A stretch of 64,000 nucleotides of DNA from Brevundimonas sp. M20 (GCF_006547065.1 NZ_CP041243.1:744001-808000), one strand, 5' to 3'; positions 1-8,782 are shown, numbered from the stretch's first letter. Numbers and translations are program-made. Notes: generated by a model not told the origin, from the sequence alone.

Positions 1-819
1 GGCCTGGCCATGACGGCCGGGCTTGGTCTGGCGACGACCGCCGCGGCGCAGGACGATGACTGGGAGTTCCAGCACGATCCGGCGCAGAACATCGCCATAG
101 CCGCAGCACGCTACGACGCTGGGCAGATGATCGTGGTTCAGTGTCGTGACGGCAAGCTGACGGCGGTGGTGACGGGCCTGCCCGCTTCCGCCGAACCGCT
201 GCGCCTGAACGCCGCGCGGGCCGACGGACGCTCCGACCAACAGACCTGGACGGCCGCCGGCGCCGCCGGGGCCTATCGCAGCAACGCGCCGGGGCGCGAC
301 GTCCGCTTCATGAAAGGCGGCGGCCTGTACTCAGTGCAAACTGCGGACGGGGCAGAGCCTTCGTTCCGGGGGGCGTTCGATCTGCCGACCCAGTCGGCCA
401 ATCTGGACCGGGTGCTGACGACCTGCGGCTGGAGCACGACGGACGACCGGGACGCCCTGGGGATTGCGCCGGGCGTCAGCCTGACCGACCCCGAAGCCCG
501 TCGACCGGCTCGCAGGCAGCGAAGCGCACTTTCACGCGCGCCGCGTCGGGAGGTCGAGCCGCCGGTCGGTGCGCCGGTAACGCCGCCGGCCGAGCAACTG
601 GTCAGCTGTGTCGTGCGCGATATGCACCTGAAGGACTGTCGGGCCGAACATCAGGCATCGGCCGCGCGGCCCGATATCGTGCGGGCCCTGCGCTTCTATG
701 AGGACCGCGAGGTCTATGCGACCGAGGGCTCTGACGCCGCCGCCAACGAGGGCAAGGTGGTGTTTCTGAATGGGCCGCAGATCGTGGTGACGGTCGACTA
801 CATCGGTCGTGCTGACTGA
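1..819 (+). CDS. Secreted protein of unknown function, 5' end outside window
   Basis: The reading frame is open from base 1, and the first in-frame ATG is at 10. Residues around it (GLAMTAGLGLATTAAAQ) look like the hydrophobic end and cleavage site (AAAQ-D) of a Sec signal peptide, so the true start probably lies upstream and this copy is partial. The mature part is about 250 residues, with a polar linker rich in Arg and Pro near residues 160-190. I recognise no domain or catalytic motif. The gene ends 25 bases before a strong terminator hairpin. Confidence 0.65.
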   Translation, partial: GLAMTAGLGLATTAAAQDDDWEFQHDPAQNIAIAAARYDAGQMIVVQCRDGKLTAVVTGLPASAEPLRLNAARADGRSDQQTWTAAGAAGAYRSNAPGRDVRFMKGGGLYSVQTADGAEPSFRGAFDLPTQSANLDRVLTTCGWSTTDDRDALGIAPGVSLTDPEARRPARRQRSALSRAPRREVEPPVGAPVTPPAEQLVSCVVRDMHLKDCRAEHQASAARPDIVRALRFYEDREVYATEGSDAAANEGKVVFLNGPQIVVTVDYIGRAD

Positions 820-844
820 GCCGGGTTGAAGCCGTCGACAAATG

Positions 845-878
845 AATGGCCGGGACCGACATCCCGGCCATTTTTGTA
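845..878 (+). terminator. Rho-independent terminator between convergent genes
   Basis: An 11-bp perfect stem (AATGGCCGGGA at 845-855 with TCCCGGCCATT at 862-872) has a 6-base loop and is followed by TTTGTATT. It sits between the convergent ends of the secreted protein gene and the antiporter gene and may serve both. Confidence 0.8.
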
Positions 879-885
879 TTCGGCG

Positions 886-2211
886 TCAGGGCGCTACGGA
901 TCGGGCCTGAACCGGGGCGGCGTCCGACGCCTCGTGATCGTCCGCGAGACTGCCCAGTTCGCCCCGCTCGCGCGCCTTGCGGCCATAGACCCATTCGAAC
1001 AAAGGGGAGGCCATCAGGGTGGTGACGATGGCCATCAGCACCATCATCGAGAACAGGGCCGGGCCGATGATGCCCTTTTGCAGGCCGATATTGAGAATGA
1101 TCAGCTCCATCATCCCCCGAGCGTTCATCAGGGCCCCGATGCCCAATGCGGTGGCGTTGTCCTGACCGGTCAGGCGGGCGGCGGCCCAGCAGGCTCCAGC
1201 CTTGGCCAGGATGCTGCCGGCCAGAATGACCAGCGCGACGCCCAGCAAGGGCAGGCTGTTCACCATCGTCAGCTGGGTGTTCAGGCCCGAGTAGACGAAG
1301 AACATCGGCACCAGAACCACCAGGGCGAAAGGCTGGAGCTGGCGCTTCACTTCACTGGCCAGAAGGCCTCGGGGCATGGCTGCGCCCAGGATGAAGCCGC
1401 CGAAGACGGAATGCAGACCTGCGGCATCCATGGCCCAGGCGCTGAGCATGAACAGCACCAGCACGACGCCGAGAAGAGCGGGCGTGAGCCGGCCCTCACG
1501 CTCGACCCTGTCGGCCAGCGGCGCCAGCAGGCGGCGACCGAGGGTCAGCATGAAGACAGCGAACACACCGCCGCCGACAATGGCCTTGAGGGCGACTTCA
1601 GCGCCGCCTCCCAGGCTGGCCAGGACCAGCGCCAGAACGGCCCAGGCGCAGGCGTCGTCAATGGCGCCGGCCGACAGGGCCATGGTGCCGAGCGGCGTCT
1701 TGGACAGACCCCGCTCCTGAATGATGCGCGCCAGCACGGGAAAGGCGGTGATGGAGATCGCCGCGCCGAGGAACAGCAGCGACTGAATGGAATCCACGCC
1801 CTCGCCGAACAGCTTCATGTTCATCAGCCAGGGTGTCAGGGCCACGGCGACGAGGAAGGGGGCCAGCATGCCGGACAGGGACACCGCCGCCGCGCTGCGG
1901 GCGTTGGCCTTGAAGTGGTCGCCCCGGAAATCGAGGCCGACAATGAACATGTACAGGCCGATGCCCAGCTGAGCGCCGACAAACAGGACGCCGCGCGTGT
2001 CCTGCGGGAAGATCATGTCCTTCACTTCGGGTGAGATAAGTCCCAGCAGGGACGGCCCGAGCAGGACGCCTGCGATGATTTCGCCCACCACCTGCGGCTG
2101 GTTGAACAGTCGCTTCACCAACCAGCCCATCGCCCGACAGACCGCGATAACGACGGCCATCTGAAGGAAGAAGGCCACGCTCAACTCAGCCGGACTCATC
2201 TCGGTGCTCAT
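886..2211 (-). CDS. Cation:proton antiporter, CPA2 family
   Basis: A polytopic inner-membrane protein of 441 residues made almost wholly of hydrophobic segments, about 12 helices. The N-terminal VGEIIAGVLLGPSLLG motif and the following GLYMFIVGLDF segment are typical of CPA2 Na+(K+)/H+ exchangers (KefB/GerN/NapA type). SAGAIDDACAWAVLAL carries the paired acidic residues of the ion-binding helix. There is no C-terminal RCK/TrkA_N domain, so it is the short, ungated form. I chose the ATG at 2211 because the next upstream start would add a polar segment before the first helix. It is monocistronic and diverges from the nad operon. The transported ion cannot be read from the sequence. Confidence 0.88.
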   Translation of the reverse strand: MSTEMSPAELSVAFFLQMAVVIAVCRAMGWLVKRLFNQPQVVGEIIAGVLLGPSLLGLISPEVKDMIFPQDTRGVLFVGAQLGIGLYMFIVGLDFRGDHFKANARSAAAVSLSGMLAPFLVAVALTPWLMNMKLFGEGVDSIQSLLFLGAAISITAFPVLARIIQERGLSKTPLGTMALSAGAIDDACAWAVLALVLASLGGGAEVALKAIVGGGVFAVFMLTLGRRLLAPLADRVEREGRLTPALLGVVLVLFMLSAWAMDAAGLHSVFGGFILGAAMPRGLLASEVKRQLQPFALVVLVPMFFVYSGLNTQLTMVNSLPLLGVALVILAGSILAKAGACWAAARLTGQDNATALGIGALMNARGMMELIILNIGLQKGIIGPALFSMMVLMAIVTTLMASPLFEWVYGRKARERGELGSLADDHEASDAAPVQARSVAP

Positions 2212-2351
2212 CCCCAACGGCGACCGCTCGTCCGACCGGTTCGCCTCCCGCCAGAACGCTAGCACAGGCGAGGCGAGGAGACAGTGACATGCGAGCGGTT
2301 TGCAGCACTTTCCGCCTTGCGCCGCCGCTCGATCGGCCTACATTGCGCCTG

Positions 2352-2374
2352 CTTATGCTAACTTTGAGCATAAG
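2352..2374. promoter_or_regulatory. Inverted-repeat operator upstream of nadA
   Basis: CTTATGCT (2352-2359) and AGCATAAG (2367-2374) form a perfect 8-bp inverted repeat with a 7-base spacer, ending 20 bases before the nadA ATG. Position and symmetry fit a repressor operator. In alphaproteobacteria nadABC is often controlled by the NadQ repressor, so this is a candidate NadQ site. I cannot confirm the NadQ consensus from memory, and no nadQ gene is in the window. Confidence 0.6.
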
Positions 2375-2394
2375 GGTCGATTGAGGACAGGATC

Positions 2395-3474
2395 ATGGCG
2401 GACGGCGCGTTCGGGCTGTCGGAGGAACTGGAGCGGGAGACCGCGCCCGTGTGGGACAAGGTCAAGGACCATGTGACCCCGCTGGAGTGGCCGCGCTACG
2501 CGGCCCTGATCAGCGAGATCAACGCGCTGAAGAAAGAGCGCGACGCGGTCATCCTGGCGCACAACTACATGACGCCGGAAATCTTCCATGGCGTCGGCGA
2601 CTATGTCGGCGACAGCCTGGGACTGGCCAAGGAGGCGGCCAAGTCGAAGGCCAAGGTGATCGTCCAGGCGGGCGTGCACTTCATGGCCGAGACCTCGAAA
2701 ATCCTCAGCCCCGAAAAGACGGTGCTGATCCCCGACCTGCGCGCGGGGTGCAGCCTCGCCAGCTCGATCACCGGCGAGGACGTGCGGCTGATCAAGCAAC
2801 GTTATCCCGGTCTGCCGGTGGTCACCTATGTGAACACGACCGCCGACGTGAAGGCCGAAACCGATATCTGCTGCACCAGCGCCAATGCGGTTCAGATCGT
2901 GGAGTGGGCGGCGAAGGAGTGGGGCGTCGACAAGGTCATCCTGATCCCGGACGAGTATCTGGCGCGCAACGTCGCGGCCCAGACCGACATCAAGATCGTC
3001 GCCTGGAAGGGCCACTGCGAGGTCCACAAGCGCTTCACCGCGCAGGACATCGCCGACATGCGCGACGCCTGGCCGGACGCCGAGGTGCTGGCGCATCCGG
3101 AATGCCCGGAAGAAATCCTTCGGGCCGCCGATTTCGCCGGATCGACCGCAGCGATGACTGACTACGTCGAGGCCCGCAAACCCAAGCGGGTCGTGCTGAT
3201 CACCGAATGCTCGATGGCCTCCAACATCAAGGGTGATGTCCCCGAGGTCCAATTCGTCGGTCCCTGCAACATGTGCCCGCACATGAAGCGGATCACGCTG
3301 GAGAACATCCGCGACTGTCTGCGTGACATGAAGTTCGAGGTCACCGTGCCCGACGAGATCATCGAGAAGGCGCGGATGGCCGTGCAACGCATGATAGACC
3401 TGCCTCCGCCGCCGATTCCCGCGCGGTATGATCTGGTCAAGGCCAGGCATCACGTGGATGTGGAGTTGATCTGA
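2395..3474 (+). CDS. nadA: Quinolinate synthase NadA
   Basis: NadA condenses iminoaspartate with dihydroxyacetone phosphate to quinolinate, the second step of de novo NAD synthesis. The 359-residue product is of family length and has the three conserved cysteines that bind the 4Fe-4S cluster: C119 (RAGCSL), C208 (GHCEVHKRF) and C294 (CNMCPHMK). The AHNYM motif near residue 55 and the TECSMASN segment near 270 are also typical. The ATG follows a GAGGA Shine-Dalgarno. It is the first gene of a compact operon ending in nadB and nadC, behind the inverted repeat at 2352-2374. Confidence 0.97.
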   Translation: MADGAFGLSEELERETAPVWDKVKDHVTPLEWPRYAALISEINALKKERDAVILAHNYMTPEIFHGVGDYVGDSLGLAKEAAKSKAKVIVQAGVHFMAETSKILSPEKTVLIPDLRAGCSLASSITGEDVRLIKQRYPGLPVVTYVNTTADVKAETDICCTSANAVQIVEWAAKEWGVDKVILIPDEYLARNVAAQTDIKIVAWKGHCEVHKRFTAQDIADMRDAWPDAEVLAHPECPEEILRAADFAGSTAAMTDYVEARKPKRVVLITECSMASNIKGDVPEVQFVGPCNMCPHMKRITLENIRDCLRDMKFEVTVPDEIIEKARMAVQRMIDLPPPPIPARYDLVKARHHVDVELI

Positions 3475-3475
3475 A

Positions 3476-3676
3476 GTGGTTCGAGTGTGGCGCGTACCGT
3501 TTGGCTACATGATCATCATCTGGCGCGCCAAACAGCGCTGGTTCGCCTTCAAACCGGTGCAGGATCTGCGCCGGGTCTATGAAATCCTGACACGCAGGGG
3601 CGTGCCGAAAAATCTGGTGCGTGAGGCGCTGACGCGGGCCAACCCCGCAGAGGCCCGGGCGCACAATCTGGACTGA
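3476..3676 (+). CDS. Small basic protein in the nad operon, unknown function
   Basis: A 66-residue ORF starts with GTG one base after the nadA stop; an alternative ATG lies at 3509. The product is rich in Arg, Lys and aromatic residues. A short hydrophobic patch (GYMIIIW) is followed by FKPVQDLRRVYEILTRRGVP, which could form a small helical domain. The near-zero spacing to nadA suggests translational coupling. I do not recognise the family. Confidence 0.6.
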   Translation: MVRVWRVPFGYMIIIWRAKQRWFAFKPVQDLRRVYEILTRRGVPKNLVREALTRANPAEARAHNLD

Positions 3677-3682
3677 ACCCCG

Positions 3683-3796
3683 ATGCACTATGTTCCGCCT
3701 GTCCGCGCCGTCGCGACCGTTGACCGTAAGACCCTGCGGCTTCTCGCCGTACTGGCCTTGTGGCTGAAGGCGGAAAAGGCCACGTCGCGGGGATGA
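3683..3796 (+). CDS. Putative 37-residue ORF coupled to the M50 protease
   Basis: An ATG at 3683 lies seven bases after the preceding stop and opens a 37-codon frame (MHYVPPVRAVATV... ending AEKATSRG). Its TGA overlaps the ATG of the M50 protease gene by four bases (ATGA). The middle segment TLRLLAVLALWLKAEK could form an amphipathic or membrane helix. There is no strong Shine-Dalgarno. It may be a real microprotein, a translational coupling device that keeps ribosomes moving through the operon, or chance. Confidence 0.4.
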   Translation: MHYVPPVRAVATVDRKTLRLLAVLALWLKAEKATSRG

Positions 3797-4665
3797 GCGA
3801 CACCGACACCCCCCGCCGCCCCGGCCCCTGGGACATCAAGCCGGAAGAGACCCCCGCGCCGCGCAGGGTCGAGACACATGCGTCGGCTCGTAACGCGCCG
3901 CTGGCCTCGACTTCCGCGCATGCGCCGGTGCAGGGGCAGAGCATGGGCTGGGCGATCCTGTCGACGCTGCTGCTCGGCGGGCTGATCTATTACTGGACCC
4001 GCAGCTTCGAGATCGTCGCGGCGGTGCTGTTCGGCGTGCTTGTCCACGAGGTCGGCCATATGCTGGCGATGAACCGGCTGGGCATGGGCCCGGCCCGTAT
4101 CTTCATCGTGCCCTTCTTCGGTGGCGCGGCCATCGGGCAGCGTCCGGCGGCGAGCGAGTGGCACGGCGTGCTGGTGGCGCTGGCCGGACCGGCGTTCGGC
4201 CTGCTGGCCGCGGTACCCTTCTTCGCCCTGTACGGCTGGACCGGGCAGGGCGTCTGGCTGGCCTGTGTGATGGCCATCGCCTTCATCAATCTGCTCAACC
4301 TGCTGCCCGCGCCCATGCTGGACGGCTCGCGAGCCATTGGTCCGGTGCTGGCCAGAATCCATCCGCTGCTCGAGCGGGCCGTGCTCATCGTGATCGGCGG
4401 ACTGGCCGTCCTGTGGGGCGTATCCAACGGCAGCTGGCTGTTCGCCTTCTTCCTCGGCCTGGCCCTGTTCAGCTATCTGAAGCGCGGGGACTGGCGGCCC
4501 GAGGGGCGACGTCTGACCGTGGGCGAAGCGGTCAAGTCGACGGGGCTGTTTATATTGACGGCGGGCGCCTGCGTCGGTGTCGGCCTGCTCGCCATCCTGC
4601 CGGGCGCCGAAAGTCTGGCCATGGCCGCCGGGCACGGGGCCGGCCTGTTCGAGTTCGGTCAGTGA
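3793..4665 (+). CDS. Site-2 protease family (M50) membrane metalloprotease
   Basis: A 290-residue integral membrane protein with a soluble Pro-rich N-terminal 50 residues and then several hydrophobic helices. HEVGH at residues 85-89 is the HExxH zinc site, and NLLPAPMLDG further on is the second conserved element (NxxPxxxLDG) that supplies the third zinc ligand. These are hallmarks of rhomboid-unrelated intramembrane metalloproteases of the SpoIVFB/S2P group. There is no PDZ domain, so it is the compact form, and the substrate is unknown. The start is the ATG at 3793, which overlaps the 37-codon ORF. The stop overlaps the nadB GTG start, so the protease is embedded in the NAD operon. Confidence 0.85.
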   Translation: MSDTDTPRRPGPWDIKPEETPAPRRVETHASARNAPLASTSAHAPVQGQSMGWAILSTLLLGGLIYYWTRSFEIVAAVLFGVLVHEVGHMLAMNRLGMGPARIFIVPFFGGAAIGQRPAASEWHGVLVALAGPAFGLLAAVPFFALYGWTGQGVWLACVMAIAFINLLNLLPAPMLDGSRAIGPVLARIHPLLERAVLIVIGGLAVLWGVSNGSWLFAFFLGLALFSYLKRGDWRPEGRRLTVGEAVKSTGLFILTAGACVGVGLLAILPGAESLAMAAGHGAGLFEFGQ

Positions 4666-6182
4666 ACCGCATCCGCCACGACGGCCCGTTGATCATCGGC
4701 GGCGGCCTCGCCGGTCTGTCGGCGGCGCTGGAAGCCGGGCCGCGTCCGACGCTGGTAGTGACGCCCGCGCCGCTGCTGCAGGCCTGCTCGTCCGCCTGGG
4801 CGCAGGGCGGCGTGGCGGCGGCGCTGTCGGTTCAGGATGATCCGGCCCTGCACGCGGCGGACACCGCGGCGGCGGGCGCCGGACTGGTGGACCCGTCCGC
4901 AGCGCGCGCCCTGACGGAGGACGGCAAACAGACCGTCGAATGGCTGGCCTCGCTGGGCGCGCCGTTTGATCGTGCCGCCGATGGCGCCTTCGCCGTCAGT
5001 CTTGAAGCCGCCCACTCCCGCGCGCGTGTGGCGCGGGTCGGCGGCGATGGGGCAGGGCGGGCAATTCTGTCTGCTCTGGTCGCATCCGTGCGCGCCGCGC
5101 CCCATGTTGAAGTCTGGGAGAACGGCCGACTGCGCGCCCTTGTACAGGACGACACGGGGCGGGTGCGCGGGGCTGTGATCGAGCGTGACGGTCGGCTGAC
5201 CGAGGTGCTGGCGACGGCCGTGGTGCTGGCGACCGGCGGTGCGGGCGGGCTCTATGCGCGCACCACGACCCCGGCGGCCCTGCTGGGCGAGGGGATGGCG
5301 CTGGCCTACAGGGCGGGCGCGGAAATCCTGGACCCCGAGTTCGTGCAATTCCATCCGACGGCGATCGATGTGGGGCTGGACCCCATGCCGCTGGCGACCG
5401 AGGCCCTGCGCGGCGAAGGCTCGCGCCTGATCGACGCCGGTGGGCGCTTCCTGCTCGGCGAGGCGCCGGATGCAGACCTGAAGGCGCGCGACATCGTCGC
5501 CCGAGCGGTGCACAGCGCCCGCGCCGAGGGACGAGGCGCCTATCTGGATGCCCGCACGGCTGTGGGCGACAAGTTCCCGCATGAATTCCCGGCGGTCTTC
5601 GCCGCCTGCATGCGGGCCGGGCTGGACCCGCGCGAGACGCCGATCCCGGTCGCGCCGGGCGCCCACTATCATATGGGCGGTATCGCCGCCGGTCTGAACG
5701 GACGCACCAGCCTGCCGGGCCTGTTCGCGGTCGGGGAATGTGCGGCGACGGGCGTGCACGGCGCCAACCGGCTGGCCTCCAACTCCCTGCTGGAAGCCGC
5801 GGCCTTCGGGCGGCGCACCGGGCGCGCGGCGGCGGAGGAGATCGGCGGTGAGGGCGAGACGCGCAAAGCCTCAATCGCGCCAGAACTGACGCCCGAGGCG
5901 CTGACAGCCCTGCGTGTGAGCATGAGTGACAATGTCGGGGTGGTGCGCGACGCCGACGGGCTGGCGCGGGCGATGGTGCTGATCGAGCGGCTGGAGCAGG
6001 AGGCGCGCGGGGCCCTGCCGGTGCTGGCGGCGCGGTTGATCACGGGTGCGGCTCTGGGTCGCCGTGAGAGCCGGGGCGGGCACTATCGCACTGACTATCC
6101 GAACACCGACGCCGCGCCGCGCCACACCCGGCTGCGCCGTGAGCCGGAAATGCCGACCCCTGACATGATGGCCGCCGAATGA
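4662..6182 (+). CDS. nadB: L-aspartate oxidase NadB
   Basis: This flavoenzyme oxidises L-aspartate to iminoaspartate for NadA. The GTG at 4662 overlaps the protease stop (GTGA) and gives 506 residues. The N-terminal LIIGGGLAGLSAALEA is the dinucleotide-binding fold. Family signatures follow in order: SSAWAQGGVA, EFVQFHPTA, RGEGSRL, ARDIVARAV, HYHMGGIA and GECAATGVHGANRLASNSL. A helical C-terminal domain ends with RRESRGGHYRTDYP. The frame stays open for about 500 bases upstream of 4662, inside the protease gene, but the domain start fixes the true N-terminus. The stop overlaps nadC. Confidence 0.96.
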   Translation: MNRIRHDGPLIIGGGLAGLSAALEAGPRPTLVVTPAPLLQACSSAWAQGGVAAALSVQDDPALHAADTAAAGAGLVDPSAARALTEDGKQTVEWLASLGAPFDRAADGAFAVSLEAAHSRARVARVGGDGAGRAILSALVASVRAAPHVEVWENGRLRALVQDDTGRVRGAVIERDGRLTEVLATAVVLATGGAGGLYARTTTPAALLGEGMALAYRAGAEILDPEFVQFHPTAIDVGLDPMPLATEALRGEGSRLIDAGGRFLLGEAPDADLKARDIVARAVHSARAEGRGAYLDARTAVGDKFPHEFPAVFAACMRAGLDPRETPIPVAPGAHYHMGGIAAGLNGRTSLPGLFAVGECAATGVHGANRLASNSLLEAAAFGRRTGRAAAEEIGGEGETRKASIAPELTPEALTALRVSMSDNVGVVRDADGLARAMVLIERLEQEARGALPVLAARLITGAALGRRESRGGHYRTDYPNTDAAPRHTRLRREPEMPTPDMMAAE

Positions 6183-7024
6183 GCCCGACCCTTCCCGACG
6201 TTCTGATCGAGCCGGTGGTCCGGTTGGCGCTGGCCGAGGATCTGGGGCGGGCAGGGGATGTGACGGCGAGAGCCTGCATCCCCGGGGATGCGCGGATGCG
6301 GGCGGTCTTCGCCGCGCGCAAGCCGGGTGTGCTGGCCGGCATTGACTGTGTCCGTCTGGCGGTGCTGGCCATGGACCCGCAAGCCTCGATCAAGCTGAAA
6401 CTGTGCGACGGCGACAGCTTCGAGGCGGGGGCCGTGCTGGCCGAAGTCGAGGCTGGCGCCCGTGCCTTCCTGTCCGCCGAGCGGACAGCCCTGAACCTGC
6501 TGGGGCGGCTGTGCGGGATCGCCACCCTGACCCGGACCTATGTGGAGGCGGTGGCGGGCACGGGCGCGCGCATCGCCGACACCCGCAAGACCACGCCGGG
6601 CCTGCGGGCGCTCGAGAAGCACGCCGTCCTGTGCGGCGGCGGGCTGAATCATCGTTTCGGGCTGGATGACGCCATCCTGATCAAGGACAACCACGTCGCC
6701 GTTTGCGGCGGAGTGGGCGAAGCGGTGCGACGGGCGAAGGCCGCCGCCGGGCACCTGATGAAGGTCGAGGTCGAGGTCGACGGGCTGGATCAGCTGGACG
6801 AGGCGCTCGGTGAGCGGCCCGACGTGATCATGCTGGACAACTTCTCTCTCGCAGACCTGCGCGAGGCGGTGAAACGCGTGGCGGGGCTGGTGACCCTGGA
6901 AGCCTCGGGCGGGGTCAATCTGGATACCGTGCGCGCCATCGCGGAGACCGGGGTGGACGTGATCTCGGTCGGCGCCCTGACCCATTCGGCGGCGTCGCTG
7001 GATATCGGACTGGACGCGATCTGA
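6179..7024 (+). CDS. nadC: Nicotinate-nucleotide pyrophosphorylase (carboxylating) NadC
   Basis: NadC converts quinolinate and PRPP to nicotinate mononucleotide with loss of CO2. The 281-residue product has the expected order: an N-terminal sandwich domain with EDLGRAGDVTA, the ERTALNLLGRLCGIAT helix, ADTRKTTPGLRALEKHAV for substrate binding, the ILIKDNHVA loop, VEVEVDGLDQ and ASGGVNLDTVRAIAETGVD with the phosphate-binding turn. The ATG overlaps the nadB stop by four bases (ATGA), so the two are coupled. It is the last gene of the operon. Confidence 0.97.
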   Translation: MSPTLPDVLIEPVVRLALAEDLGRAGDVTARACIPGDARMRAVFAARKPGVLAGIDCVRLAVLAMDPQASIKLKLCDGDSFEAGAVLAEVEAGARAFLSAERTALNLLGRLCGIATLTRTYVEAVAGTGARIADTRKTTPGLRALEKHAVLCGGGLNHRFGLDDAILIKDNHVAVCGGVGEAVRRAKAAAGHLMKVEVEVDGLDQLDEALGERPDVIMLDNFSLADLREAVKRVAGLVTLEASGGVNLDTVRAIAETGVDVISVGALTHSAASLDIGLDAI

Positions 7025-7039
7025 GCCGAACGCCGTTCC

Positions 7040-7064
7040 GGAACGGTCCGGTCGCGGGACGGTT
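7040..7064 (+). promoter_or_regulatory. Possible EcfG-type promoter, one mismatch
   Basis: GGAAC (7040-7044), a 16-base spacer and GGTT (7061-7064) resemble the EcfG stress promoter GGAAC-N16/17-CGTT with one mismatch in the -10. It ends 22 bases before the start of the 71-residue protein, leaving room for a short leader. It is weaker than the two full matches elsewhere in the window. Confidence 0.35.
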
Positions 7065-7086
7065 AGCCTTTCGAAGGAGACAGTCG

Positions 7087-7302
7087 ATGACTCACAGTCC
7101 GAAAATTCCGAAGGAGCAACGCAGCTTCGCTGATCGTGGCGGCCGCTCGATGGACGAGGCCGTGAATGCTGATCGCCGCGATCTTGCGACGGGCGCGCAG
7201 TCCGGTCAGCCCGGCGACTCCGACGTCAATCTCGAGACGCAGGGACGGTTCGGCAATCTTCGCCAGAACCTGACGACGCACTGGAAGGTGCAGCAGCGCT
7301 GA
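7087..7302 (+). CDS. Small hydrophilic protein, unknown function
   Basis: A 71-residue polar protein starts at an ATG with a very good Shine-Dalgarno (GAAGGAGAC, eight bases upstream). The composition is charged and Gly/Asn/Gln-rich with no hydrophobic core (KIPKEQRSFADRGGRSMDEA), which suggests a disordered or stress-type small protein. It follows nadC by 62 bases but has its own promoter-like element. Its TGA abuts the stop of the convergent SleB gene in a shared TGATCA palindrome. Confidence 0.7.
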   Translation: MTHSPKIPKEQRSFADRGGRSMDEAVNADRRDLATGAQSGQPGDSDVNLETQGRFGNLRQNLTTHWKVQQR

Positions 7303-8544
7303 TCAGGCTGAAGGAGCCGTGGTTTCGCTGGCGGCCGACGGCGCGGACGTGATCGCGGGAGCGGCCGGACGCGGCGCGGGGGTTTCGGTCTGGACCGGAC
7401 GGGCGTCCTGACGGGCTTCCTGTGCGATCAGCAGATTGTAGGCGACCGCACCGACTTCGCGCGCCGGACCGCTGGGATCCAGACTGGCCTGAACAATCTG
7501 AGGCGTGTCTGCCTCGGTCGAGCGGCGGGCGGCGTAGGTGAACGCGCTGCTGGCCCCTGAGCGGCCGCCGAAACGGTAGAACAGATGATCGCCGACCTGC
7601 GTCACGCGGATCAGGCTGTTGCGCCACTGGGGCGAAACGCCCGTGGTGTGGAAATGGGTGGCGTTGCCGACGCCGCTGTACACCGAGCCGGACAGCGCCG
7701 CCGAGGCCACGGCGCGGGCGCGATCCCATGCAGCTCGGTTGACGTTCCCGCGCATGGAGCCGTTGCAGGTAAAGCTGAACTGACACCCCGTTCGACGGCC
7801 CGCGCCCTGGAAGACCACGCCGCAGACCGTCTTGGGGAAGGCCGGGTGGCGAACGCGGTTCAGGACCACCTGGGCCACGGCGCGCATGCCGTCACGGCCT
7901 TCGCCACGGGCTTCGTAATAGGCAGCCTGAGTCAGGCAATCGAGATCGCGCGAGGCTTCAAGCGCGCCGGCGAGGCGGAAGGGCTGGGCGGCGACCGGCG
8001 CCGACAGATTCGCCTGACGCAGGCCCTCGATGCGTTGCGGGCTAAGGCCGCGCAGTTGCTCAAGGCGCGCGGTCAGGAGCTCGGCCTGACGGTCGCGCTG
8101 GCTTGGGCCGGCTACAGTATAGGGGTCGTGACGGCGCGCGATGGTCAGCGCACTTTCATCGAGGCCGCCTGCCGCGGCGGCCAGAGCTTCCTCGGTGAAG
8201 CCCGCGGCGGTCGCGCCGTCGATGCGCGACGCCTGATCCCGAACAGCGGATGCCTTGGCCGCCGTGCCGCCCAGATAGGCGCCGCCGACCGCCAGTCCCA
8301 CCAGAGCGCCGAACATGGCCGCCGCCGTGCCTGGCCGAATACGGGCCACACGATCAACGGGCGGGTTCACACGCGTCTGCGAGGAATTCGGCAAAGGCTC
8401 AGTCCTGTTCGGCAGGGCGCAGTGCCGCCCCCGGGTAGTCTCGCCGCCGGGCGATCCGTGATCGCGATCCGACTGCAGTTCCGATGTTCGGCGAACGGCC
8501 GGGCTTCGGAGGACGCGCCTTAAGCCAGCGATTTGTGGCGCCAA
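7303..8544 (-). CDS. Cell-wall hydrolase, SleB/Hydrolase_2 family
   Basis: A murein hydrolase with one N-terminal membrane segment near residues 77-93 (MFGALVGLAVGGAYLGG). The catalytic domain lies around residues 200-330 and has the family signatures TQAAYYEARGEG, AVAQVVLNRVRHP, TVCGVVFQG and GCQFSFTC; the Glu of YYEA is the likely acid. The tail is Pro/Ala-rich. The start is uncertain: the longest frame gives 413 residues, but GTG at 8370 or ATG at 8316 would place the membrane segment at the N-terminus as expected. A paralogue of similar layout lies at 13977-15170. Confidence 0.85.
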   Translation of the reverse strand: MAPQIAGLRRVLRSPAVRRTSELQSDRDHGSPGGETTRGRHCALPNRTEPLPNSSQTRVNPPVDRVARIRPGTAAAMFGALVGLAVGGAYLGGTAAKASAVRDQASRIDGATAAGFTEEALAAAAGGLDESALTIARRHDPYTVAGPSQRDRQAELLTARLEQLRGLSPQRIEGLRQANLSAPVAAQPFRLAGALEASRDLDCLTQAAYYEARGEGRDGMRAVAQVVLNRVRHPAFPKTVCGVVFQGAGRRTGCQFSFTCNGSMRGNVNRAAWDRARAVASAALSGSVYSGVGNATHFHTTGVSPQWRNSLIRVTQVGDHLFYRFGGRSGASSAFTYAARRSTEADTPQIVQASLDPSGPAREVGAVAYNLLIAQEARQDARPVQTETPAPRPAAPAITSAPSAASETTAPSA

Positions 8545-8782
8545 TGTGGTTGATTCGCAAGAATCGTGTGCATCGCAACATTAGGTGTTAATGCCTATGT
8601 ATGTGGCGGAAGGCGTCCCTATGAGTGAGAGTGGATGTCTTCAGTCGATTGGTGATTTACTGTATCGAATGCCGCAGGGTCTTTGTCACAATCCGACGTG
8701 AGGATCTTCCGATGTCTTCATGCTCGCCTTTATCTAGTCTTTGGGCGGGCTTTTTCCTGAAACGTAACTTCCAGCTGCAGGT

